A DNA stretch of 64,000 nucleotides from Niveispirillum fermenti (GTDB taxonomy: Bacteria > Pseudomonadota > Alphaproteobacteria > Azospirillales > Azospirillaceae), in NCBI RefSeq assembly GCF_048066175.1, contig NZ_JBLTXA010000006.1:207163-271162 (forward strand), read 5' to 3'. The notes beneath the pieces were generated by a model. It saw only the letters and a program-made list of their open reading frames with translations, was not told where the DNA came from and ran no database searches. Both the position numbers and the translations under genes were made by a program. How positions within the stretch are numbered: the stretch's first letter is position 1; every line of letters starts with the position of its first letter. Of the stretch, positions 23,547 to 32,307 are shown piece after piece.

Positions 23547-24818
23547 TCACCGGTCTTGTCTTAGATCCCGCACATGCGACGCCTTGCCCTGTGAGCGGGC
23601 GAGGCCGCCCGGCGGGCACAGCGATATCCGTGCCGTGACGCCGATATTCTCCTTGATGAGGCCGGCCAGCACCGCTGCCTGACGTTCAGCCTGCGCGGCA
23701 TCGACCCCCGGTCGCGGCTCGACCTGCACCCTGACCTCGTCCATGCGCTGCGGCCGTGTGATCTCGATGACGAAATGCGGGGTGAAGGCGTCGCATTTCA
23801 GCAGCTGCTCCTCGACCTGGGTGGGAAAGACATTCACGCCGCGGATGATCAGCATGTCGTCGGACCGGCCGACGATCCTGGCCAGGCGGCGATAGGGCAG
23901 CCCGTCGGCCGGCAGCAGCCGCGTCAGGTCGCGCGTGCGGTAGCGGATGATGGGAAAGGCCTGCTTGGACAGCGAGGTCAGGACAAGTTCCCCCTCGGCC
24001 CCGTCCGGCAGGGGCTCGCCCGTTTGCGGATCGACGATCTCCGGCAGGAAATGATCCTCCCAGAGGGTGAGGCCGGGGGTGCCCGGCACCTCCTGCGCCA
24101 CGCCCGGCCCCATCACCTCCGACAGGCCGTAGATGTCGGCAGCGGTCAGGTCGAAGGCGGTTTCGATCTCCCGGCGCATGGGTTCCGACCAGGGCTCGGC
24201 CCCGAAAATGCCGACGCGCAGCGACGAACTGCGTGGGTCGATGCCTTGCCGGCGGAATTCGTCCAGGATGGCCAGCATGTAGCTGGGCGTCACCATGATG
24301 ATATCCGGCCGGAAATCCTGGATCAGCTTCACCTGCTTCTCGGTCTGCCCGCCGGACATGGGGATGACGGTGCAGCCCAGCGCCTCCGCCCCGTAATGGG
24401 CGCCCAGCCCGCCTGTGAACAGCCCATAGCCATAGGCGATATGGGCCCGCATTCCCGCCCGCCCGCCCGCCGCATGGATGGAGCGGGCCACCAACCCGGC
24501 CCAGGTGTCGATATCCTGCCTCGTATAACCGACCACGGTCGGCGTTCCGGTCGTGCCGGAAGAGGCATGGATACGCACAATCTCCGTTTCCGGCACCGCG
24601 AACAGGCCGAACGGATAGGCCGCCCGCAGGTCGCTTTTCGTTGTGAAGGGCAGGCGCGCCACGTCCGACAGGGTGCGGATATCCGTGGGCTCCACCCCCG
24701 TCGACGCGCAGGCCGCACGGAAGGAAGCGACGTTGCGCCAGGTATGTTCGACGGTCCAGCGCAGGCGCTCCAACTGGAGACGCCGTAGTTCTTCGATGGA
24801 CCGGGGACCGTAATCCAT
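23547..24818 (-). CDS. phenylacetate-CoA ligase family protein
   Basis: A 423-residue PaaK-like adenylate-forming enzyme. ATP motifs are HASSGTTGTPTVVGYT (about 84-99), the acceptor loop FGAEPWSEPMR, DIYGLSEVMGPG (about 233-244) and the hinge YRTRDLTRLL, then GRSDDMLIIRGVNVFP. Length and motifs match true PaaK (AMP-forming, makes aryl-acetyl-CoA). No other Paa genes are nearby, so the acid substrate may be different. The stop is 26 bases from the start of the FAD-dehydrogenase gene. Confidence 0.9.
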   Translation of the reverse strand: MDYGPRSIEELRRLQLERLRWTVEHTWRNVASFRAACASTGVEPTDIRTLSDVARLPFTTKSDLRAAYPFGLFAVPETEIVRIHASSGTTGTPTVVGYTRQDIDTWAGLVARSIHAAGGRAGMRAHIAYGYGLFTGGLGAHYGAEALGCTVIPMSGGQTEKQVKLIQDFRPDIIMVTPSYMLAILDEFRRQGIDPRSSSLRVGIFGAEPWSEPMRREIETAFDLTAADIYGLSEVMGPGVAQEVPGTPGLTLWEDHFLPEIVDPQTGEPLPDGAEGELVLTSLSKQAFPIIRYRTRDLTRLLPADGLPYRRLARIVGRSDDMLIIRGVNVFPTQVEEQLLKCDAFTPHFVIEITRPQRMDEVRVQVEPRPGVDAAQAERQAAVLAGLIKENIGVTARISLCPPGGLARSQGKASHVRDLRQDR

Positions 24819-24922
24819 ATCCTTGACCTTTCCTGATCGGGCACACCTCGGGCGCAGCCGGCCGCCTTCGGAGACGAGCCTTCGCCCCCGTCCATCCCGC
24901 GCCGCTCAAACGAGAGGGATGC

Positions 24923-25675
24923 TCAGTTCATGAAGCCGCCATCAGCCGACAGGACGGCACCCGTGACGTAGGAGGCGGCATCGCCGGCCAGAAACGCGAT
25001 GGCTTTCGCGATTTCCTTGGGATGGCCCAGCCGCTTCACCACGGTGCGGTCGATCATGTCCCGCATGATCTGATCCTTCATGGGATGGCCCCGCAGGTAA
25101 TTGTGGGGCATGTCCGTGTCCAGGGGGCCGGGGCAGATGGCGTTGACCCGGATGCCGGGCCCCAGCTCCAGCGCCGCGATCTGGGTCAGGGTCAGCAACC
25201 CGGCCTTGGCGATGGAATAGGCGGCGGTGTTTGCCGTCGGCTTCTGCGCCGCGGAGGAGGAGACATTCACGATGGCGCCGGTCCCCTGCATCAGGGGGGC
25301 AATCGCGCGGATCATCAGGAAGGCCGACTTGCAGTTCACCTTCTGCACCCGGTCCCATTCATTGGCATCGGCAGCCAGAAGCGGAGAGAAGCTGAGGATG
25401 CCGGCATTGTTGATCAGCACATCCGCCCGCCCGTACTGCGTGCGGATATGCTGGCCCAGCGTGGACACCTGCAGGGCACTGGTGACATCAACCGCCCGGA
25501 AGCGGACGTCCAGCCCGCGCTGGCGGAAGCCGCCCTCTACAGAACCGTCCCTGTCCTTGCGGCGGTCGACGGCGACGACGCGCGCACCGGCCGCCCCGAA
25601 CAGTTCACATATCTCCAGGCCGATGCCACCCATGCCGCCGGAAACGACGACGACCTTGTCCGCGAAGTCCATCAT
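24923..25675 (-). CDS. short-chain dehydrogenase/reductase
   Basis: A 250-residue classical SDR. The nucleotide motif is VVVSGGMGGIGLE (first Gly-rich turn altered from TGxxxGIG to SGGMGGIG), then NNAG, catalytic Ser in NVSSSAAQ and the YxxxK of AAYSIAKAG. The C-terminal VTGAVLSADGGF is standard. It oxidises or reduces a hydroxyl/keto group with NAD(P). The start overlaps the upstream monooxygenase stop by four bases, so they are co-translated. Confidence 0.93.
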   Translation of the reverse strand: MMDFADKVVVVSGGMGGIGLEICELFGAAGARVVAVDRRKDRDGSVEGGFRQRGLDVRFRAVDVTSALQVSTLGQHIRTQYGRADVLINNAGILSFSPLLAADANEWDRVQKVNCKSAFLMIRAIAPLMQGTGAIVNVSSSAAQKPTANTAAYSIAKAGLLTLTQIAALELGPGIRVNAICPGPLDTDMPHNYLRGHPMKDQIMRDMIDRTVVKRLGHPKEIAKAIAFLAGDAASYVTGAVLSADGGFMN

Positions 25676-26823
25676 GCATCCGCTCCGGTCCCGGCCGGCA
25701 GGCGCAGCCCGGCCTTCTCCATCAGGGGCAGGATATTGCCGATGAAGTCCGGCAGGCCCCGCTCGTAATCCATCCAGGTCAGACAGAGCCCGTCAACACC
25801 CGCGTCGGCCAGCGCACCGATCTTATCGGCAATCTCCTGGTAGGAACCGACAAGGGGATAGCCGCCGATATGGGCCGCGACATGGCGCAGCATGACGGCC
25901 TTCTGTTCGTCGGGCATGTTTGTGCCGCCCATCATCAGACGGGTGAAGTTTTCCACTGCCTCCCGGTCGATCAGGGCGCCGCTGTAATGTTCCACATAGG
26001 CGCGCGCCGCTTCCGACGTGGGCGCGCCGGCGATGCTGGTGGCGACCCAGACCTGCATGTCCCGTCCCTGCTCGGCAGCCTTCGCCTTCAGCGCCGCCAC
26101 CTGCTCCACGGCACTTTCCGGCTTGTCCGGATTGGGGGAGATGAAAGCGATGTCGGCCCAGCGGGCGGCAAAGGCGTGACCAGTGGCGGAGAAGGCAGCG
26201 TTCATCAAGGGCGGGCGCGGCGTCTGCACCGATTTCGGCAGCTGGAACCCACCCTCGACGGTCATGTATTTGCCATGCAGGTCGAAGGGCTCGTCCAGCG
26301 TCCACAGCTTGGTCAGCGCCTCCATCCATTCGGCACCCTGGGCATAGCGCTCGGCATGGCCCAGGGCACCGACGCCGAACATCTTCATTTCCGTTTCCAT
26401 CCAGCCGGCCACGACATTCATCACGGCGCGGCCATTGGAGATGTGATCGATGGTCGATACCTGCTTGGCGGCGGCCACTACCGGCATCGTCATCATGTTG
26501 ACGGTACAGACCAGGGCGATGCGGCTGGTGACGGCGGCCAGGCCGGCGGCCCAGGTGAAGGTTTCGAAGCTTTCGCCCCAGGGGTTGGTGGCACCACCGA
26601 AGCCGCGCCAGCGGGCGAACGGCACGGCAGCCTCGATGCCGGCCTCCTCGGCCATACGGACCAGACGGACATTCTGCGGCCAACTGATGCGGTGGCGGTC
26701 GGGCGAGGTGGTGATCGCCCCGGCACTCGACACGTTGAGCCCGAAGACGCCCAGTTTCATCTTGTTCCGGCTGAACAGGGGGCCGGTGGTCGCACAATCA
26801 TGGCGATCGGCGGGTTTGCTCAT
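25672..26823 (-). CDS. LLM-class flavin-dependent monooxygenase
   Basis: A 383-residue luciferase-like TIM-barrel enzyme using reduced FMN from a reductase. Recognisable parts are VPFARWRGFGG, the IALVCTVNMMTMPVVAAAKQVSTIDHISNGR stretch (split here only for description) and NVVAGWMETEMKMFG, close to the SsuD/SfnG/RutA branch that cleaves C-S, C-N or ring bonds. The start at 26823 gives 21 extra residues before MKLGVFGLN (26760), so the shorter form is possible. A flavin reductase is encoded in the neighbouring region at 37.3 kb. Confidence 0.88.
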   Translation of the reverse strand: MSKPADRHDCATTGPLFSRNKMKLGVFGLNVSSAGAITTSPDRHRISWPQNVRLVRMAEEAGIEAAVPFARWRGFGGATNPWGESFETFTWAAGLAAVTSRIALVCTVNMMTMPVVAAAKQVSTIDHISNGRAVMNVVAGWMETEMKMFGVGALGHAERYAQGAEWMEALTKLWTLDEPFDLHGKYMTVEGGFQLPKSVQTPRPPLMNAAFSATGHAFAARWADIAFISPNPDKPESAVEQVAALKAKAAEQGRDMQVWVATSIAGAPTSEAARAYVEHYSGALIDREAVENFTRLMMGGTNMPDEQKAVMLRHVAAHIGGYPLVGSYQEIADKIGALADAGVDGLCLTWMDYERGLPDFIGNILPLMEKAGLRLPAGTGADA

Positions 26824-26898
26824 GGCTGGCTGCTCCCATGGAGACGGTGGAAGGAGTCGGCGCCCGGACGGCGCCGACGGGTGCCCGCAAAGCGCGCG

Positions 26899-27303
26899 TC
26901 AGTCCTGCGACAGACGTCCGACCACGGTTTCCGCGATGGCATGATCCTGGGAATAATGCGCGCCGGCAATGCCGACCGCACCCACCGGCTGACCGTCCAG
27001 GGTGATCGGCATGCCACCGGGCAGGATGGACAGGCTCGTCTCGCCCATCACCGAGGACAGCAGGATCTGGTCACCCTTCACCATCTCCAGCACGGCGAGC
27101 GTGGGCGCGCCGAAGCTGGCCGAGGCGACGGCCTTGCGCTCGGCCACGGTCAGATTGACGAAGCCGGCGGCCTCGCTGCGGCCCGACGCGACGACGCGGC
27201 CGGCACGGTCAACGACGACGACGGCGACATTCACGCCCTGACCGGCACCGGCCTTGACGGCGTTGCTGACGATGGTCTGGGCGATATCGAAGGTAAGCGA
27301 CAT
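26899..27303 (-). CDS. HbpS/GlcG-like haem-binding family protein (DUF336)
   Basis: A 134-residue protein: MSLTFDIAQTIVSNAV, VNVAVVVVDRAGRVVA, SFGAPT, GGMPITLDGQPVGAVGIAG and HAIAETVV are the standard DUF336 blocks. These small proteins bind haem or cobalamin-like groups or act as companions to catabolic enzymes, and the role is poorly defined. The ATG at 27303 has GGAG at a proper distance; the frame is open up to 27369. It lies between the receptor and the monooxygenase. Confidence 0.88.
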   Translation of the reverse strand: MSLTFDIAQTIVSNAVKAGAGQGVNVAVVVVDRAGRVVASGRSEAAGFVNLTVAERKAVASASFGAPTLAVLEMVKGDQILLSSVMGETSLSILPGGMPITLDGQPVGAVGIAGAHYSQDHAIAETVVGRLSQD

Positions 27304-27370
27304 TCTGGTCTCCATGGGAAGGCTGGTCTTGGGTTTGAAACCGGCGGTCCGCTTGCGCTTGCCGGCCATG

Positions 27371-29710
27371 TCACTGGAACCGGTAGCGCAGGGTCACGCC
27401 ATAGGTGGCGGGCGCGCCGGCGAAGCGGGTGGTGAAGTCGGAATTGCGGGACACGCCGCCGACATAGAAGCGGTTCGTGATGTTCCGGCCCCACAGTTCA
27501 AGCCGCCAGCGCGCATCTTCCGCCTCGATCCCGGCACGCAGGTCGATCAGGGCATAGCCGGCGATCTTCAGCTTGTCTTCCAGCGCGGCGACGGCCGGAT
27601 CACCGCTGAGCAGGGTGCCCGTCGTGTTGCTGCGGGCGGTCAGGGTGCCGCCGATGAAACCGTCGAACCCGTCAAAGGCGGGGAAGCCGTATTGCGCATC
27701 GACGCTGCCCTGCCAACGCGGCGTGTAGGGGAAGCGCTGGCCCTCGAAATCGGCCGGCGTGCCGAAGGGGCCGGTGGGATTGATCGGGTTGCGATCGACC
27801 TGCGTGTCGACATAGGTGCCGCTGGCCGCGATGATCAGCCCGTCCACCGGACGCAGGGTGGCCGTGATCTCCCCGCCCTGGATATGGTTCCTGGGGATGG
27901 ACACCAGGCTGGGCAGCGGGCCGAACACGGGATCGACCAGGAAGCCGACAAGCTGCTTGTCGGTATAGCGGCTGTAGAATGCTGCCGCCTCCACCTGCAC
28001 GGCGCGACCGAAAGCCAGCTTGGTGCCGGCCTCGAAGGCCAGCACGGATTCCTGCGGCACCGGCGCAAGCTGCACGGAGGCGGAAGCCGGCAGGGTAGGG
28101 AAGCTGCCCGACTTGTAGCCCTTCGTCACATTGGCATAGACGAGGCTGCTACTGTCGACATTCCAGTTCAGGCTGCCGCGCCAGGACAGGTTGTCCTCGT
28201 TCAGCGAACCGGTGACCAGGGGCAACGGCACACCGGCCGGCCCCAGCGTGCCGCAACCGCCCAGCGGCACCGTCTGCGGCTGACCGCTGATCAATGTGCC
28301 CAGCAGCCCGAGGGCGGCCGAGATCTGGCCATTGCCGGTATCGCGGACGCAGCCGCCGAAATCCCGATCCTGGTCGGTATAGCGGACGGACCCTTGCAGC
28401 ACCAGGCTGTCCGCCAGCGGCACATCGAGGCTGCCGAAGATCCCCTTCGACTTGATCTCCTGATCATTGTCGACGAAGACCTCGTCGAAGACCATGGGGC
28501 CGACCGCCGTGCCCGACGTGATCAGCGGGTTGAGTTCCAGGCGCTCGAAGACGCTGTCATCCTGATAATTGGCGCCGATCATCCAGCGCACGCCCCGGCC
28601 CGCCGTACCGTTCAGGCGCAGTTCCTGTGAGAAGGTGCGGATGCGGCCCCGGTCATCACTGCGTCCCGAGGGGTATGTGGTGCCGTCAAGGTCGAGCGGT
28701 ATGCTTTGCCGATAATGCGCGTAGGAGGTGAGCGACGACAGGGAGACATCCTCGGTCAGATCGGCGTCGATCCGGCCGGCGATCTGGTAGAGCCGGTCGT
28801 CACGGGCGAAATCGACACCCGGGTCCCAGGCCGCAGCGCGCGGGTTGTCGGGTGCCGTGGGGAAGGTGGCCAGCGGGAACGGCAGGGGCCGGGCGGTGGG
28901 TCCCGTCACCAGCGGCGTATAGGCCACCGTCTGCGGTTGTTGCGTGTCGGACGTGTCGCGCCATCCGGACAGGACCAGTTCGGCACGGATAGTGTCAGTC
29001 GCCTCCCAGGCCAGCGTGGCGCGGCCGTTGATGAAGCGCCGTTTGCCGATACTGTCGCCGTTGGTGTAGCCCTGCTGCCAGTCATCCTGGCGCTCGCCCC
29101 GCACGGCCAGACGGCCCGTCAGGGTGGGCGCGAGGTTGCCACTGATGAAGGCCTCCCCCGTCAGCGCGTTGAAGCGGCCATAGGACGCTTCCGCCCCCAC
29201 CTGCAGGTCATCGGTCGGCTTGGCCGCGATGTAGTTGATGGCACCGCCCGTGGAATTCTGCCCGAACAGGGTTCCCTGCGGGCCCTTCAGCACCTCCACC
29301 CGTTCCAGGTCCAGCATGGCGCCGCGCGTCATGGCGGAAAAGGGCAGGGGCTGCTGGTCGATATAGACGGACACACCGGGACTGACGCCCAGTGTGGTGT
29401 CGTTGAAGCCGATGCCGCGCAGGAAGAAGACCGGCAGGCCATAGACGGTGCGCTGGAAGGTGAAGCCGGGCACCAGCTTGTCCAACTGTTCGGCGTTGGT
29501 GATGCCCTGCAGCTTCAACTGGTCGCCAGTGGCCGCACTGATCGACATCGGCACGTCGCGCAACCGTTCGGAGCGCTTCTGCGCGGTGACGATGATTTCC
29601 ACCAGCTCGTCGGTGCTGGCTGCGGGCGCGTTCTGGGCCACGGCCGATGCGCTGGACGCCAAAAGCGCCCCAACGATCAAGCCGCCCACACTTCTGCGGT
29701 GATGCATCAT
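27371..29710 (-). CDS. TonB-dependent outer-membrane receptor
   Basis: A 779-residue receptor with a signal peptide (to about residue 25, SAVAQ), a TonB-box-like DELVEIIVTAQ, a plug domain (about 45-160 with KGPQGTLFGQNSTGG) and a 22-strand barrel ending in aromatic RYRFQ. The family imports siderophores or organic substrates too large for porins. The start ATG 29710 is preceded by GGGAGGAAAC. It is the first gene of the operon, immediately downstream of a long dyad operator. Confidence 0.93.
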   Translation of the reverse strand: MMHHRRSVGGLIVGALLASSASAVAQNAPAASTDELVEIIVTAQKRSERLRDVPMSISAATGDQLKLQGITNAEQLDKLVPGFTFQRTVYGLPVFFLRGIGFNDTTLGVSPGVSVYIDQQPLPFSAMTRGAMLDLERVEVLKGPQGTLFGQNSTGGAINYIAAKPTDDLQVGAEASYGRFNALTGEAFISGNLAPTLTGRLAVRGERQDDWQQGYTNGDSIGKRRFINGRATLAWEATDTIRAELVLSGWRDTSDTQQPQTVAYTPLVTGPTARPLPFPLATFPTAPDNPRAAAWDPGVDFARDDRLYQIAGRIDADLTEDVSLSSLTSYAHYRQSIPLDLDGTTYPSGRSDDRGRIRTFSQELRLNGTAGRGVRWMIGANYQDDSVFERLELNPLITSGTAVGPMVFDEVFVDNDQEIKSKGIFGSLDVPLADSLVLQGSVRYTDQDRDFGGCVRDTGNGQISAALGLLGTLISGQPQTVPLGGCGTLGPAGVPLPLVTGSLNEDNLSWRGSLNWNVDSSSLVYANVTKGYKSGSFPTLPASASVQLAPVPQESVLAFEAGTKLAFGRAVQVEAAAFYSRYTDKQLVGFLVDPVFGPLPSLVSIPRNHIQGGEITATLRPVDGLIIAASGTYVDTQVDRNPINPTGPFGTPADFEGQRFPYTPRWQGSVDAQYGFPAFDGFDGFIGGTLTARSNTTGTLLSGDPAVAALEDKLKIAGYALIDLRAGIEAEDARWRLELWGRNITNRFYVGGVSRNSDFTTRFAGAPATYGVTLRYRFQ

Positions 29711-29766
29711 GTTTCCTCCCGATGTCCGGCTGGGGGCCGGATCTGCGTTGGGAGGATTTATGAATG

Positions 29767-29802
29767 ATCACTCATGAAACTACAATATGTTTTATGAGTG
29801 AT
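29767..29802. promoter_or_regulatory. 36-bp dyad, probable TetR operator
   Basis: ATCACTCATGAAAC (29767-29780) and GTTTTATGAGTGAT (29789-29802) are inverted copies (13 of 14 positions) around TACAATAT. It lies 57 bases before the receptor ATG and just behind the TetR gene, the expected place for autoregulated control of the catabolic operon. Confidence 0.75.
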
Positions 29803-29837
29803 GTCTCGCAAAACTTTGAGCCCGATCGGTGGCGCCG

Positions 29838-30485
29838 TCACGCATCCGCAAACTTCGCCTGGAAATAGGATTTCATGATCAGGGCGATCTCGTCGCGGAC
29901 ATCCTGAAGCGATCCCGCCCCCCGCCGGTGCAGCGCATAGGCGGATTTCAGGATCTGCAGGGCGACGATGGCAACCAGCCGATGCCGCTCGTCCGGTTCT
30001 TCCCCAGCCGTGGCGGCAACCAGCTTCATCAGTTCAACCTCGAACTCGCCCTGGGATTCGGGGCGGAGATGGACCTGGGCCTGCGCCTCGTCCAGCGTGG
30101 CGAAAGCCGGATGGCGGCCTATGCACTCAAGTGTTGCCGTGATCAGGGCATCGGCAAAGGCCGGCCAGTCCCTGCGCGGCACCTGCATGCAGGCTTGCCG
30201 CCAAGCCTGCTGCAGGTCGGCGGCGTAACGGTCCACCAGGGCGCCGCCGACCGCCACCTTGCTGGGAAAGAACTGGTAGAGCGACCCTACCGGCGCACCG
30301 GCACGCTGAGCGATGGCATTCATTGAGGTCGCGCCATAGCCGATTTCAGCGAAAAGCTGCTCGGCCGCCGCCAGCAAGGCTTCGACCCGTTTCACGCCCC
30401 TGCTGCGCCGGGGAGCCTTGGCCTGTGATGGCTGATCCGCGGCGGCGGCAACCGGAGCCGCCAGCGTTTCCGTCGTGTCCTTCAT
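29838..30485 (-). CDS. TetR/AcrR family transcriptional regulator
   Basis: A 215-residue regulator. The helix-turn-helix spans about residues 33-80: VEALLAAAEQLFAEIGYGATS, then MNAIAQRAGAPVGSLYQFFPSK. The C-terminal all-helical ligand domain follows (about 90-212). ATG 30485 (MKDTTETLAAP) is used. The frame continues upstream through a 16-bp tandem repeat that contains further ATGs, so the true start is uncertain. It likely represses the adjacent receptor operon via the 36-bp dyad. Confidence 0.9.
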   Translation of the reverse strand: MKDTTETLAAPVAAAADQPSQAKAPRRSRGVKRVEALLAAAEQLFAEIGYGATSMNAIAQRAGAPVGSLYQFFPSKVAVGGALVDRYAADLQQAWRQACMQVPRRDWPAFADALITATLECIGRHPAFATLDEAQAQVHLRPESQGEFEVELMKLVAATAGEEPDERHRLVAIVALQILKSAYALHRRGAGSLQDVRDEIALIMKSYFQAKFADA

Positions 30486-30497
30486 CCCCATCCCCGT

Positions 30498-30552
30498 GCG
30501 GGCCCATCCCCATGCGGGCCCATCCCCATGCGGGCCCATCCCCATGCGGGCA
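30498..30552. repeat. tandem 16-bp repeat at the TetR 5' end
   Basis: Three exact copies of GCGGGCCCATCCCCAT (30498-30513, 30514-30529, 30530-30545) and a partial fourth. On the minus strand each unit contains two ATG codons preceded by GGGG. Sixteen bases is not a multiple of three, so copy-number change would shift any start used upstream of 30485. Confidence 0.85.
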
Positions 30553-30677
30553 CGCTGCGACATGTCATGCATGGGGCCACAGCTATTCGCCAAATCGCCG
30601 CTCGGTCAATGCCAAAGGATGGGAGAGGCCGTCTGCGGAAGATGAAAACAATCTCCCGCCGGGGTCGCGAACACCGC

Positions 30678-30708
30678 TTGACAGCCAAATTGTATACACG
30701 CATACATA
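30678..30708 (+). promoter_or_regulatory. promoter with overlapping operator for the LeuCD-like operon
   Basis: TTGACA (30678-30683) is followed after exactly 17 bases by CATACA (30701-30706). Between and across them lies TTGTATACACGCATACA, an imperfect GTAT...ATAC dyad like those bound by GntR/FadR-type regulators. Its minus-strand 10-mer TATGTATGCG is also found in the operator array at 38.8 kb. It is in the 394-base gap between tetR and the leuC-like gene, which holds no other gene. Confidence 0.7.
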
Positions 30709-30879
30709 TCTCGACGCGCGGATGCCCATCACTGGCATCCCTTCCCGGCCCGATATCCGCTTACCCGTTTGCCCGGACCGTCCACAGCGATCCTGTGGTC
30801 CGGAAAGGACGCGGATCGTCCAGCCCATTCCCTTCTGCGCCCGCCCTTCCTCTCCCGGCCCCTACCCGGAGTCGCCCTC

Positions 30880-32304
30880 ATGGCAAGAACATTCTTCGAG
30901 AAAATCTGGGATGACCACGTTGTCGCCGATCTCGGCGATGGCGCCTTCCTCATCCATATCGACCGCCATTTCCTGCACGAGGTCAGCGGGGCGGTGTCGC
31001 TGAAGGAGATCGACAGCCGCCAACGCACGGTCCGCAACCCGGAACTGACCTTCGGCACCGTCGACCATGTGCTGGAAACCGTGCCCGGCCGCGGCATGAC
31101 CACGCGCATGCCGGGCGGAAACGACTTCCTGCGGGAGTTCACCGAACGGATCGGGCCGCACGGTATCCGCTTCTTCGGCCTGGACGATCCACGCCAGGGC
31201 ATCGTGCATGTCATCGCCCCGGAACTGGGCGCCATCCTGCCCGGCATGACTTTCATCTGCGGCGACAGTCACACCTGCACCGTCGGCGCCGTCGGCGCCT
31301 TCGCCTGGGGCGTGGGGTCCAGCGACAGCGAGCATGCGCTGGCCACCCAGACGGCCATCCTGACCAAGCCCAAGACCCTGCGCGTCAATTTCACAGGCAA
31401 GCTGGCACCGGGCGTCCATGCAAAGGACATGATCCTGGCCCTGATCGCCAAGTACACAGCCAATGGCGGCACCGGCTATGCCATCGAGTTCGCAGGGGAA
31501 GCCGTGCGATCGCTGCCCATGGATGGTCGGCTGACGCTCTGCAACATGGCGGTGGAGTTCGGCGGTCGCACCGGAACAGTGGCCCCGGACGAGATCACCT
31601 TCGCCTATCTGAAGGACCGTGAATTCTCACCGAAGGGGGACGACTGGGACATCGCCGTTGCCTATTGGCGCACATTGGCCAGCGACCCGGATGCCGTCTA
31701 CGACATGGAATATGAGCTGGATTGTTCCACCCTGGAACCCCAGGTCACCTGGGGCACCAGTCCGGAACACAGCATCGCCATCGGCAGCGTAATGCCGGAT
31801 CCGCAGGACGCCGCCGAAGCGGTTGCCCGCCATTCCCGCCAGCGGGCGGCCGATTACGCGGAGATCGCGCCAGGCGACGCTGTGAAGGGCCTGCCCATCA
31901 GCGGCGCCTTCATCGGCTCCTGCACGAACAGCCGCATCGACGATTTGCGGGCCGCCGCCGCCATCCTGAAGGGCCGCAAGGTGGCGGACGGCGTCACGGC
32001 CATCTGTGTCCCCGGCTCCACCGCCACCAAGCTGCAGGCGGAGGCGGAGGGGCTGGACCTGATCTTCAGGCAAGCCGGGTTCGAGTGGCGCGAAGCCGGC
32101 TGTTCCTTGTGCATGAGCGGCGCGACAGGCGGGGAGAGCTTTCCCCGTGATGCCCGCGTCATCGCCTCCACCAACCGCAATTTCGAGGACCGGCAGGGGC
32201 CGCATGTCCGCTCGCACCTGGCCAGTCCCGTGACCGTGGCCGCTTCCGCCATCGCCGGCCGCATTGCCGATGCGCGGGACCTTGCCCCAACGGAGGGGAA
32301 TTGA
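30880..32304 (+). CDS. aconitase-family hydro-lyase, large subunit (LeuC-like)
   Basis: A 474-residue 4Fe-4S dehydratase subunit. The cluster cysteines are in SCTNSR and CSLCMSG, and ICGDSHTCTVGAVGAFAWGVG is a family signature. Length equals LeuC, and it would form a heterodimer with the next gene. The context (PEP-mutase-type lyase, dehydrogenase, sugar-acid dehydratase, GntR) is catabolic, so the substrate is probably not isopropylmalate. A dimethylmaleate- or citraconate-type hydration is more likely, by inference. The start ATG 30880 is about 175 bases from the predicted promoter. Confidence 0.87.
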   Translation: MARTFFEKIWDDHVVADLGDGAFLIHIDRHFLHEVSGAVSLKEIDSRQRTVRNPELTFGTVDHVLETVPGRGMTTRMPGGNDFLREFTERIGPHGIRFFGLDDPRQGIVHVIAPELGAILPGMTFICGDSHTCTVGAVGAFAWGVGSSDSEHALATQTAILTKPKTLRVNFTGKLAPGVHAKDMILALIAKYTANGGTGYAIEFAGEAVRSLPMDGRLTLCNMAVEFGGRTGTVAPDEITFAYLKDREFSPKGDDWDIAVAYWRTLASDPDAVYDMEYELDCSTLEPQVTWGTSPEHSIAIGSVMPDPQDAAEAVARHSRQRAADYAEIAPGDAVKGLPISGAFIGSCTNSRIDDLRAAAAILKGRKVADGVTAICVPGSTATKLQAEAEGLDLIFRQAGFEWREAGCSLCMSGATGGESFPRDARVIASTNRNFEDRQGPHVRSHLASPVTVAASAIAGRIADARDLAPTEGN

Positions 32305-32307
32305 CCC

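Noticed and set aside
23547..24818. Evidence for a phenylacetate (Paa) degradation pathway
   Set aside because: Only a PaaK-like ligase is present; no epoxidase, isomerase or PaaX genes are in the window.
30498..30552. Short tandem repeats considered as a CRISPR array
   Set aside because: Units are contiguous without unique spacers and no cas genes are present; it is a simple tandem repeat.
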